DNA from: Vulcanimicrobiia bacterium
Lineage (GTDB): Bacteria > Eremiobacterota > Eremiobacteria > Baltobacterales > Baltobacteraceae
NCBI GenBank assembly: GCA_024281135.1
Contig: JAMXLG010000360.1
Location: 1 to 17,658 of the forward strand
Direction: 5' to 3'
Length of the DNA stretch: 17,658 nt
The notes beneath the pieces were generated by a model. That model did not search any database, was not told the DNA's origin, and saw only the letters and a list, made by a program, of their open reading frames with translations. Below, piece after piece: positions 1 through 8,486 of the stretch (position 1 is the stretch's first letter; every line of letters begins with the position of its first letter). The translations under genes and the position numbers were made by a program.

Positions 1-598
<598 letters not shown>

Positions 599-599
<1 letters not shown>

Positions 600-976
600 T
601 GGCAGGCTCGACGATCCCGTTCAAGCTCATTACGCCCACGAAGGTCGTATTCGACGGTGATGCGGAGCTGGTGATCGCGGTGACGACCGAAGGCGAGGAA
701 GGTATCCTGCCGCATCACGCGCCGTTTCTTGCGGCGCTCAAGCCCGGCGTGCTGCGTGCGAACGTGGTGTCCGAGGGCAAGACCGACCGCCTCGAACTTG
801 CGACGAGCGAAGGCTTCATGCAAGCGTTGCCGGACCGCCTGACGATCCTTGTCGACGCGGCGCTGAGCTTTGACGAAATCGATGTCGCGAAGACGCGCGA
901 GGACCTTTCGAGCGCAACCGATCCTGCAGTGATCGAGTTCGCGAATGCGAAGCTACGCCTGGTTGGGAGCCACTGA
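599..976 (+). CDS. atpC: ATP synthase F1 subunit epsilon
   Basis: This is the central-stalk epsilon subunit of F1Fo ATP synthase, which couples rotation and can restrain ATP hydrolysis. It has 125 residues, slightly short for the family (about 130-140). The N-terminal beta-sandwich is clear from FKLITPTKVVFDGDAE and the hallmark GEEGILPHHAPFLAALKPG at about residues 32-50. The C-terminal helical hairpin, from about residue 85, is compact and ends in FANAKLRLVGSH. The start overlaps the atpD stop by one base, fixing the start by coupling. It is the last gene of the ATP synthase operon here, with a strong hairpin 40 bases after its stop. Confidence 0.95.
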
Positions 977-1015
977 AGCAGCTTACGTACGCTGTAGAAA
1001 GGCCGATATAGAGAA

Positions 1016-1048
1016 GCGGGGCGCACACCAGCGCCCCGCGAACTTTTT
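1016..1048 (+). terminator. Rho-independent terminator or attenuator hairpin between atpC and murA
   Basis: A perfect 9-bp GC-rich stem (GCGGGGCGC, 1016-1024, pairing with 1031-1039) closes a 6-base loop and is followed by GAAC and five T residues (1044-1048). It lies downstream of atpC as an operon terminator should. Its T-run, however, ends only six bases before the murA ATG, leaving no room for a separate murA promoter after it. Either transcription reads through, or murA is transcribed from a start upstream of or inside the stem and the hairpin acts as a leader element. Confidence 0.75.
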
Positions 1049-1054
1049 AAACCA

Positions 1055-2410
1055 ATGCTCGACCGCTTAGAGACCACCCTACGGGTGCACGGCGGCGCAC
1101 GGCTTGAGGGCACGGTCGCTACGCACGGCGCGAAGAACGCCGCGTTGCCGATCATGGCTGCTGCGCTGATGGCGAAAGGAACCGTCACGCTTCATCGCGT
1201 GCCACGGATCACCGACGTTTCGGTGATGTGGTCGCTGTTGGAAGCGCTCGGCGCGCGCATTCGCTACGAAGGCGAAAACACGATCACGATCGATCCCAGC
1301 AACGTCGCGACGTACAAAGCGCCGTATATGCTGGTGCGCAAGCTTGCTGCGTCGTTCGACGTCGTCGGTCCGTTGCTCGGACGCTTCGGTCGCGCGGAAG
1401 TGCCGCTGCCCGGTGGTTGCGTGCTCGGAACGCGCGCTACCGATATGCACGAACAAGCCTTCATCGCGCTCGGATGTGAAGTCAGTAACTATCACGGCTC
1501 ACTCATCGCGCAATCGAAGCAGAAGCGGTTGCAAGGCGGTAACATCGAATTTCGTATGCCGAGCGTCGGTGCGACGAAGAATGCGATGCTCGCATCCGTT
1601 CTCGCTGACGGCACGACGACGATTTCGAACGCGGCGATGGAGCCGGAAGTCGTCGATCTTGGCAATTTCTTGCAAGCGATGGGCGCCAAGATTTCCGGCG
1701 TCGGCACCGACGCGATCGTCGTCGAAGGCGTTCCGGAATTGCGCGCCGTCGAATACACGATCATTCCCGATCGCATCGTAACCGGCTCGCTGCTGTTGAG
1801 CGGCGCGGTCACCCGCGGCGACGTGACGGTTACCGGTTGCCGTCCCGATCATCTCGAAGCGTTCATGATGAAGCTGCAAGAGTGCGGCGTCGATTTGACG
1901 TACGGCGTCGATTGGATTCGCGTCGACGGGAGCACGATCACGGGCGGTACCGAAATTCTCACCGCACCGCATCCCGGATTCCCCACCGATCTCCAACCGC
2001 AAATGGTCTCGTTCTTGTGCACGGTGCCCGGCACGAGCGTCGTTGAAGAGTCGATCTTCAACGCGCGCTTCTCTTACGTCAACGAACTTGCGCGTATGGG
2101 CGCTGATGTGCGCGTTTCCATGGAGAGCAATACGGCCGTCGTCAAAGGCGTAAGCCAACTCTCCGGCGCACCAGTCGAAGCGCCCGATATTCGCGCGGGC
2201 GCCGCGCTGGTTGTCGCAGGTTTAGCTTCCGCAGGCGAAACCGAGATCATCGGTCTGGAATACATCGACCGCGGTTACGAGCGGTTGGAAGAAATGCTTT
2301 CAAGTCTCGGCGCGCAAGTGCAGCGGTCGAGCGGTGTAACACCGCTCGTCGAGCCCGCCGGATTGTTTGAAACGCGCGAGTACCCTCGCGTGGGTACCGC
2401 CGCCAGTTAG
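1055..2410 (+). CDS. murA: UDP-N-acetylglucosamine 1-carboxyvinyltransferase (MurA)
   Basis: MurA transfers enolpyruvate from PEP to UDP-GlcNAc, the first committed cytoplasmic step of peptidoglycan synthesis. Visible active-site features are K27-N28 in GAKNAALPI, the catalytic Cys122 in LPGGCVLGTR, R127/D130 in the following TRATD, the substrate-binding GFPTDLQPQ, and R380 in DIRAGAALV (E. coli R397). Cys122 predicts fosfomycin sensitivity. At 451 residues it is about 30 longer than E. coli MurA, partly through a C-terminal tail after about residue 430. The position matching E. coli Arg91 in the usual MRAS segment is Ala98 here (KLAASF). The ATG has no clear Shine-Dalgarno and follows a hairpin closely. 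The start is supported by family alignment at residues 9-20. Confidence 0.96.
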   Translation: MLDRLETTLRVHGGARLEGTVATHGAKNAALPIMAAALMAKGTVTLHRVPRITDVSVMWSLLEALGARIRYEGENTITIDPSNVATYKAPYMLVRKLAASFDVVGPLLGRFGRAEVPLPGGCVLGTRATDMHEQAFIALGCEVSNYHGSLIAQSKQKRLQGGNIEFRMPSVGATKNAMLASVLADGTTTISNAAMEPEVVDLGNFLQAMGAKISGVGTDAIVVEGVPELRAVEYTIIPDRIVTGSLLLSGAVTRGDVTVTGCRPDHLEAFMMKLQECGVDLTYGVDWIRVDGSTITGGTEILTAPHPGFPTDLQPQMVSFLCTVPGTSVVEESIFNARFSYVNELARMGADVRVSMESNTAVVKGVSQLSGAPVEAPDIRAGAALVVAGLASAGETEIIGLEYIDRGYERLEEMLSSLGAQVQRSSGVTPLVEPAGLFETREYPRVGTAAS

Positions 2411-2431
2411 TTTCTCAACCTCAAGAAGTCT

Positions 2432-3423
<992 letters not shown>

Positions 3424-3427
3424 CACT

Positions 3428-4090
3428 ATGGCGATCGGGGCCGTACTCGATGCGCGCACGGAGTCGCTCGAGCTCGTCGTAGAAGAGTGCGCGCGGGTCA
3501 TCTTTGACGGCGGCACGATTATCTTCCCGAACGAGACGAGTTACGGCATCGCGTGCGATCCGTATCGCTCGAGCGCCGTCGACAAAGTCTATCGCGCAAA
3601 GCGGCGCCCCGACGAAAAACCGCTAACGCTTCACGTCGCAACGCCGGCGGAGTTCTTGGAGTTCGCGCCCGGAAACGCCGCGGCGATTCTGGCCGCGAAA
3701 CGAATGCTGCCGGGTCCAGTCATTCTCATCGTACGCAAGCCGGAATTCATCAGCGATGAAGTGACCGCGGGAATGCCGACGCTCGGTTTCCGCGTGCCTG
3801 ACGAACCGCTTGCGAAGGCGATTCTCGAGCGCTGCGGACCGCTTGCGGTAACGAGTGCGAACCAGAGCGGACGGCCGCCATATCGAGGTGGTGAGGATAC
3901 CACCGAGCTGCCGAGCGCTGATTTACTCGTCCTTAACGGGCCCACCCGTTATGAGGGCGAAGCATCGATTGTGGACTTGAGTCGATCGCCGGTGCGCCTG
4001 CTACGTGAAGGCGTGGTGAAATATGAACGCGTTGCGGAACTTCTCGGAGCGGTCGAACGTCATAGCGTAAAGGTCCGCTCTTCGCAATGA
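3428..4090 (+). CDS. tsaC: L-threonylcarbamoyladenylate synthase (TsaC/Sua5/YrdC family)
   Basis: Enzymes of this family make threonylcarbamoyl-AMP from threonine, bicarbonate and ATP for the universal tRNA t6A37 modification. The YrdC domain spans about residues 15-200. Visible motifs are GGTIIFPNETSYGIACD (residues 28-44), the basic KRRPDEKPLTLHV (58-70), LPGPVILIV, LGFRVPDEP and TSANQSGRPP. At 220 residues it lacks the extra C-terminal Sua5 domain, so it is a TsaC-like short form. The usual P-T-E/D-T-x-Y-G motif reads P-N-E-T-S-Y-G, with Asn35 in place of Thr. The gene starts four bases after the mbl stop without a clear Shine-Dalgarno, and its stop overlaps the next start (ATGA). Sua5/ywlC also lies near the atp operon in Bacillus. 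Confidence 0.92.
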   Translation: MAIGAVLDARTESLELVVEECARVIFDGGTIIFPNETSYGIACDPYRSSAVDKVYRAKRRPDEKPLTLHVATPAEFLEFAPGNAAAILAAKRMLPGPVILIVRKPEFISDEVTAGMPTLGFRVPDEPLAKAILERCGPLAVTSANQSGRPPYRGGEDTTELPSADLLVLNGPTRYEGEASIVDLSRSPVRLLREGVVKYERVAELLGAVERHSVKVRSSQ

Positions 4091-4767
4091 AATATACGCT
4101 TTCGATCCTCGCCGCCGTAGCGCTCATCGCTGCGGCGCCTAAGCCCTCGCCGTCCGGCGCCGCCGGTACGCAGTTCAACGTGGGCATTTGGACGGTCAAG
4201 ATGACCTCCGTCGACGTGAACTTCAAGACGGGCGACTTCGCAACGCCTAATCAAGTGACGATGACGCGCGAAGGCGGCGATATCACGGGCGATCGCGCAA
4301 ACGGCAATTACAAAACGAAAGCCGCGACCTTGTACGGCCATGTCGTCATGCACGATTCGCAAGGCAACTTCGCCGGGCTCGCAAGCACGAATGCGTCGAG
4401 CAACCGCGGACCGGCGACGTTAACTGCGGATCAAGTCAACATCGACGGAACCGCGAAAGTCTACACCGCAACCGGCAACGTGCATTACGTGCAAGCCGAT
4501 ACGACGGTCGATGCTGCCAAAGGCGTTCTCAACGATGGATCGCATGAACTCGATCTAAAAGGCAACGTGCGCATCGTGCAAGGCGAGCGCAACATGAAGG
4601 CCGAGCACGTTCTCTACGATACGATCACCGGCAAAGCACACGCCGAGGGCAACGTGGTGATGCAGTTCCCAAGCGAAGTGAATCCACATTTCGCGACGCC
4701 GAAACCCATCAAGATCACCAACCCGCTCGAGAAGCACACCGCAGCGCCGAGCCCGTCACCGACGTAG
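4087..4767 (+). CDS. LptA/OstA-domain periplasmic protein (LPS transport)
   Basis: LptA-type proteins form the periplasmic beta-jellyroll bridge that carries LPS from the inner to the outer membrane. The 226-residue product starts with a signal peptide (MKYTLSILAAVALIAAA). It then shows repeated OstA strands with the GNV turns typical of the family: YTATGNVHYVQ, LDLKGNVRIVQGER and AHAEGNVVMQF, at about residues 120-200. The C-terminus is a Pro/Ser/Thr-rich tail. It overlaps the tsaC stop by four bases (ATGA), so translation is coupled. LptC, LptB and LptFG partners are not in the window. The strand-turn pattern is clear, but assignment as the LptA orthologue, rather than another OstA-like protein, is less certain. 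Its presence is the best evidence here for an outer membrane. Confidence 0.82.
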   Translation: MKYTLSILAAVALIAAAPKPSPSGAAGTQFNVGIWTVKMTSVDVNFKTGDFATPNQVTMTREGGDITGDRANGNYKTKAATLYGHVVMHDSQGNFAGLASTNASSNRGPATLTADQVNIDGTAKVYTATGNVHYVQADTTVDAAKGVLNDGSHELDLKGNVRIVQGERNMKAEHVLYDTITGKAHAEGNVVMQFPSEVNPHFATPKPIKITNPLEKHTAAPSPSPT

Positions 4768-4778
4768 CGCCAGTCGTT

Positions 4779-6122
4779 ATGCGCGCGATCGTTACTTTCG
4801 CGGCGCTCATCTCGATTTTGCTTGCTGCTGCCATCTCTGCTACGTCATCAGATGTCGGGGTAATTCGCGCTCTCCGTTTGGAAAACAATCGCGCTATTGC
4901 GCATCACGATGCTGCGTTGATGCAGAGCGCATGGTCACCGAACATCCGCCTCATTTCCAGTGATGGATCGCTGTATACCGGAGCCGAACAGCTTGCAAAA
5001 TCTTACGCGCAAAATGAGTTCAAAGATCCGCGATTCATAGCGTACGTTCGGATACCGAACTCGATCGAGATCAGCTCGGATGGCCGCGAGGCCGCAGAAA
5101 GTGGCTCATGGACGGCAATTCGAAAGGCGCCGTCGCGCGTTACGTCCGGCACCTATCTTGCATCTTGGCAGAAGAGCGAGGGTCGCTGGCGCATAGCCGT
5201 TGAGACCTACGTTCGTTTGAATCACGCACCGCAGGACGTATCGGACGCCGTACCGGCATCTGCAACGATTCCGACGGGCGGCGATCCCGATTGGATGGCC
5301 GTTACGCCGCACGCGGTGTGGGTGTCGAATGACGCATTGAAAGCCGTACAGCGGATCGACGTTGCAACCAATCGCGTATCTGCAATCGTGCACCTTACCG
5401 GAGAACCGTGTTCGGGACTTGCCGCTGCGTTTGGGAGTTTGTGGGTTCCGATGTGTGGCGCGCACCACGGACTTGCGCGCATCGGCCTGGATGCGAATCG
5501 CCTTACGGCAGTGCTCGACGCGGCGCCTGCGTTGTCTGAAGGCGGTGTCGCTGCGAGCAGCGATAGCGTGTGGATAGTTGTCGAGAATGGCACGCTTGCA
5601 CGTATCGACCCATCAACGAATCGCATTCGGCAACGTATTTCCGTACCTCTGGGCTCGTTCAATCCGTTTTATGCGAGCGGCGCGATCTGGATCACCAGCG
5701 GTGAGCGCAGCGTTGTTACCGCGATTGACGCGCAAACAGGACGCATCATTCGCGAAATCCCTGTTGGCTTAGGGCCCCGCTTCTTGACTGCGGGCGGCGG
5801 TGCGCTGTGGACGCTGGACCAGGGTGACGGAACGGTAAGCAAGATCGATCTGCGCACCAAAGCGCTGGTCAAGGTCATCGATGCCGGTATTCCCGGCGAG
5901 GGCGGCGAGATTACGTACGGTGCGGGCGCCGTCTGGGCTACGATCATCGGTGTTCCTCTGACGCGCATCGATACGGCGAATGGCGCGATCCAACACTACG
6001 GCGGTCGCGGCGGCGACGCTGTGCGTTACGGCGACGGTGCGGTTTGGCTCACGGACTACTTCGGCGGCCGCGTTTGGAGGATGATAGACCAAACGTTCGT
6101 GTCGCCGTCATCCCACACTTGA
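4779..6122 (+). CDS. Exported SnoaL/DUF4440-like domain fused to a seven-bladed Vgb/YVTN-type beta-propeller
   Basis: Substrate and role are unknown. The 447-residue protein has a signal peptide (about 1-22), an NTF2-like SnoaL/DUF4440 fold (about 25-150: ALRLENNRAIAHHDAALM, then GSWTAIRKAP and YLASWQKSEGRWRIAVETYV), and a propeller (about 160-440). The propeller shows seven regularly spaced Trp strands: HAVWVSND, GSLWVPMC, DSVWIVVE, GAIWITSG, GALWTLDQ, GAVWATII and GAVWLTDY. Interleaved RIDVATNRV/RIDPSTNRI/AIDAQTGRI strands match streptogramin lyase (Vgb)-like and YVTN propellers. It starts 11 bases after the LptA-like gene without an obvious Shine-Dalgarno. Its last 67 bases overlap the opposite-strand propeller gene. 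No catalytic residues could be assigned, and the lyase function of Vgb should not be assumed. Confidence 0.8.
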   Translation: MRAIVTFAALISILLAAAISATSSDVGVIRALRLENNRAIAHHDAALMQSAWSPNIRLISSDGSLYTGAEQLAKSYAQNEFKDPRFIAYVRIPNSIEISSDGREAAESGSWTAIRKAPSRVTSGTYLASWQKSEGRWRIAVETYVRLNHAPQDVSDAVPASATIPTGGDPDWMAVTPHAVWVSNDALKAVQRIDVATNRVSAIVHLTGEPCSGLAAAFGSLWVPMCGAHHGLARIGLDANRLTAVLDAAPALSEGGVAASSDSVWIVVENGTLARIDPSTNRIRQRISVPLGSFNPFYASGAIWITSGERSVVTAIDAQTGRIIREIPVGLGPRFLTAGGGALWTLDQGDGTVSKIDLRTKALVKVIDAGIPGEGGEITYGAGAVWATIIGVPLTRIDTANGAIQHYGGRGGDAVRYGDGAVWLTDYFGGRVWRMIDQTFVSPSSHT

Positions 6123-7009
6123 ATCCGTGAGAGCTCTTCTTCCGCTTGGGGACGCGTTCGCGGCACGTCGATCTTCAACGTGCGGTCACTCGCAAAGAAT
6201 AGCGTATGCCCGTCGCGACCGATGCGCGGCTCGTTGTCGTTGCTGCCGCCGTTTGCGTCATCTCCGTCGTAGCGGAGGGCCTGCGGGTCGCCCCACGCGG
6301 CACCGTTGCGTCTCACGATATACAAATGTTCGTTCGTATCGCCCGGGCGGCGCCCGCTGCTGGCAAAGACGAGAAACGATTGATCGGATGCGATTTCCGG
6401 ATCGACGTCGGCTGTGCGCGGGGAACTGAAGGGTAGTTTCTCAGCCGGCTGATACGCGCCGCTCACAGAGCGTGCGCGATAGAGTTGAAATGTGCGCTTT
6501 GTCCCGGTGCGCCCGATTGACAGATAGTAGATTGTTCCATCAGCGGCAACGCTCGGCGCAAACATCCATCGACCGAAGTTGACGCTCGACGGCAGATGTT
6601 GCGGCGTTCCCCAACCGTTGGACGTGCGTGCGACCTTCCAAATGTGCGCGACATGCTGCGACGTTTGCGGTGCGGGGCGTGTCGAAACGAACACGACGTA
6701 GCTTCCGTCAGGTGAAAACGAGGGATGCTGATCGTTCCAGACACCGGAGAACGCGGCGATCGCCGGCGACGTCCAAAGTCCGTTGACGAGATGTGATTCG
6801 AGGATGATTCCCGCACCTGATCCGCTACGGGTAAAGAGCAGCGTTTTCCCATCCGGAGAGAACGACGGCGAGCCATCATTTGCGGGTCCCGATATGACGC
6901 CCGGTGCGAAAATCCGGGCACTCCCCGCGTGCACATCTTTTGGTGCGGCCGCCGTACCTAGCAAAACAACGGCGGCGGTAATATGAAACGCGCGTTTAAC
7001 GTTCGACAT
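6056..7009 (-). CDS. Exported TolB/PD40 (WD40-like) beta-propeller protein
   Basis: This is a secreted or periplasmic propeller protein of unknown partner. After a signal peptide (VKRAFHITAAVVLLGTAAA) come five PD40 motifs of the S/E-P-x-x-x-x-D-G type: SPSFSPDGKTLLFT, HPSFSPDGSYVVFVS, APSVAADGTIYYLS, DPEIASDQSFLVFAS and EPRIGRDGHTLFFASD. They are spaced about 45-60 residues apart, as in TolB-type propellers. The ATG at 7009 gives a clean signal peptide and has a TATACT hexamer seven bases upstream. A GTG at 7027, six codons earlier, has GAGG eight bases upstream and is the alternative. There is no TolB N-terminal domain and no Tol/Pal gene nearby, so it should not be called tolB. Its 3' end overlaps the previous gene by 67 bases. 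Confidence 0.8.
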   Translation of the reverse strand: MSNVKRAFHITAAVVLLGTAAAPKDVHAGSARIFAPGVISGPANDGSPSFSPDGKTLLFTRSGSGAGIILESHLVNGLWTSPAIAAFSGVWNDQHPSFSPDGSYVVFVSTRPAPQTSQHVAHIWKVARTSNGWGTPQHLPSSVNFGRWMFAPSVAADGTIYYLSIGRTGTKRTFQLYRARSVSGAYQPAEKLPFSSPRTADVDPEIASDQSFLVFASSGRRPGDTNEHLYIVRRNGAAWGDPQALRYDGDDANGGSNDNEPRIGRDGHTLFFASDRTLKIDVPRTRPQAEEELSRIQVWDDGDTNVWSIILQTRPPK

Positions 7010-7021
7010 CACGGCGAGTAT
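6994..7021 (+). promoter_or_regulatory. Weak candidate SigB-like promoter upstream of rarA
   Basis: GTTTAA (6994-6999) matches the Bacillus sigma-B -35 consensus exactly, and GAGTAT (7016-7021) matches GGGTAT at five of six positions. The spacer is 16 bases, slightly longer than the usual 12-15. The site overlaps the start of the divergent propeller gene. A sigma factor of this family is encoded 5.5 kb downstream, which makes the match worth recording but does not prove it. Confidence 0.2.
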
Positions 7022-7022
7022 A
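7017..7022 (-). promoter_or_regulatory. Candidate -10 element for the PD40 propeller gene
   Basis: On the minus strand TATACT (5 of 6 matches to TATAAT) is followed by seven bases and then the ATG at 7009. Transcription would therefore start at or one base before the start codon. The -35 match (GTCACT at 7040-7045, 17-bp spacer) is weak. This supports the ATG over the GTG at 7027, but a hexamer alone is modest evidence. Confidence 0.35.
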
Positions 7023-7109
7023 CGCACGAGCGCTGCCTCAGTGACTCAAAATGCCATCAAAGTTCGGTGACCCAAGGCGCGTTTGACCGCCCGGACGAAC
7101 GCCACATCT

Positions 7110-8357
7110 ATGGACTCGCTCTTTGGCGAACCTGAAGCGCCCCTCGCGGCGCGGATGCGCCCGCATTCACTCGACGAGTTTGTTGGCCAGGAACAGATCG
7201 TCGGCGTTGGGCACGCGTTGCGTCGCGCGATCGAAAGTGATCGCGTGCCGTCGATGATTCTTTGGGGGCCACCGGGCACCGGAAAGACGACGCTTGCTGA
7301 GATCGTTGCACGTTCGACGGGTGCGCACTTCGAAAAACTTTCCGCGGTAAGTGCCGGCGTCGCAGATTTACGGCGAGTGGTCGCACAAGCGCAGGCGCGG
7401 CGGCGGGTCGGACAGCGAACGGTCTTGTTCATCGACGAAATCCATCGCTTCAACAAGGCGCAACAAGACGCAGTGCTGCCGTATGTTGAAGACGGGACGG
7501 TGACGCTGATCGGAGCAACGACCGAAAATCCGTCATTCGAAGTCAATTCTGCGTTGCTCTCGCGTGCGCGCGTCTTCGTGTTGCAGCAACTCTCGGACGA
7601 AGAAATCGCGGCGATCGTCGAACGTGCGCTCATCGATAACGAGCGCGGTCTTGGTAGCCAAGGCATCCACCTCGAGCCGGACGCGCGGGCGACGTTGATC
7701 GGCTATGCAAACGGTGATGCGCGAACTGCGCTCAACGCGCTCGAGTTTGCGTCCGAAACCGCACCGCTACGAAACGGTACGAAGCACGTCGATCGAGAGC
7801 TCGTACTCGAAGCGCTACAACGGCGCGGATCGACGTATGATAAGGGCGGCGAGCAGCACTACGACGTTATCAGCGCGTTTATCAAGAGCATTCGCGCGAG
7901 CGATCCCGATGCGGCCGTGTATTGGCTCGCGCGTATGCTCGACGGCGGCGAAGATCCGTTGTTCATCGCGCGGCGACTGGTGATTCTTTCATCGGAAGAC
8001 GTCGGATTGGCGGATCCTCAAGGAATTCAAGTAGCGATCGCTGCGCAACAAGCGGTGCACTTTGTCGGGATGCCCGAAGGTTTCTATCCGCTCGCGCACG
8101 CGACGCTCTACTTAGCGAAAGCGCCGAAGAGTAACAGCGTTGGCCGCGCCTATGGTGCGGCAATGCAAGACGTCCAAGAAACCCGTAACGATCCGGTCCC
8201 GTTGCACTTACGTAACGCTCCGACGGGTCTGATGAAGAAGCTCGGATACGGCAAAGACTACCATTACGCACACGACGACTATTCCGTTAAGCAAGAGAAC
8301 CTGCCCGAGAATCTGCGCGACCGGCACTACTATGAAGCGGGCGAAAACGACCGCTGA
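7110..8357 (+). CDS. rarA: Replication-associated recombination AAA+ ATPase RarA (MgsA/Mgs1/WRNIP1 family)
   Basis: RarA is a DNA-end-binding, clamp-loader-like ATPase that acts at stalled or damaged replication forks. From the ATG the 415 residues open with MDSLFGEPEAPLAARMRP and FVGQEQIVG, as in other RarA proteins. Walker A is GPPGTGKTT (about 53-61), Walker B is LFIDEIHRFN (106-115), and sensor 1 with the arginine finger segment is IGATTENPSFEVNSALLSR. The C-terminal MgsA tetramerisation region has YDVISAFIKSIRASDPDAAVYW... and HLRNAPTGLMKKLGYG. A TTG at 7083 preceded by AAGG (five bases away) would add nine residues; the ATG was chosen because families usually begin near this MDxLF. The stop is adjacent to the stop of the convergent microprotein gene. 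Confidence 0.95.
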   Translation: MDSLFGEPEAPLAARMRPHSLDEFVGQEQIVGVGHALRRAIESDRVPSMILWGPPGTGKTTLAEIVARSTGAHFEKLSAVSAGVADLRRVVAQAQARRRVGQRTVLFIDEIHRFNKAQQDAVLPYVEDGTVTLIGATTENPSFEVNSALLSRARVFVLQQLSDEEIAAIVERALIDNERGLGSQGIHLEPDARATLIGYANGDARTALNALEFASETAPLRNGTKHVDRELVLEALQRRGSTYDKGGEQHYDVISAFIKSIRASDPDAAVYWLARMLDGGEDPLFIARRLVILSSEDVGLADPQGIQVAIAAQQAVHFVGMPEGFYPLAHATLYLAKAPKSNSVGRAYGAAMQDVQETRNDPVPLHLRNAPTGLMKKLGYGKDYHYAHDDYSVKQENLPENLRDRHYYEAGENDR

Positions 8358-8486
8358 TTAAAAAGCTTTCCGGTATTTTGTTCTCAGGAACGCCACGATT
8401 CCGTCGGCCGACAATACTTGTCCGAACACCTGCATCGTCGTCCATGCGACGAGCCACATGGCAATTACGTGCAGCGCGCGCGTCAT
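8358..8486 (-). CDS. Putative 42-residue single-pass membrane microprotein, translationally coupled to the nitroreductase
   Basis: The frame runs ATG (8484-8486) to TAA (8358-8360) and encodes MTRALHVIAMWLVAW, then TTMQVFGQVLSADGIVAFL, then the basic end RTKYRKAF. Hydrophobic residues dominate positions 5-34 and the C-terminus is strongly positive, which fits one membrane helix with a cytoplasmic tail. The ATG overlaps the nitroreductase TGA as ATGA, the standard coupling arrangement seen elsewhere in this window. The frame exactly fills the space between the nitroreductase stop and the rarA stop (8355-8357), leaving no unused base. No family was recognised. The main doubt is its small size: a 43-codon frame can occur by chance, but not often with coupled start, hydrophobic pattern and exact fit together. 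Confidence 0.6.
   Translation of the reverse strand: MTRALHVIAMWLVAWTTMQVFGQVLSADGIVAFLRTKYRKAF

Noticed and set aside
4779..7009. Calling the two propeller genes vgb and tolB
   Set aside because: Propeller repeats alone do not define either function. The lyase active site could not be assigned in the first, and the second lacks the TolB N-terminal domain and Tol/Pal neighbours.
7051..7086. Eleven-codon frame (ATG to TGA) just before rarA, a possible leader peptide
   Set aside because: It has no ribosome binding site, no regulatory codon run and no attenuator hairpin behind it.
7046..7666. 206-codon minus-strand frame opposite rarA
   Set aside because: It mirrors the conserved AAA+ coding sequence, has no recognisable domain and is typical of antisense open frames in GC-rich genes. 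The same applies to the long antisense frames opposite murA, mbl and alaS.
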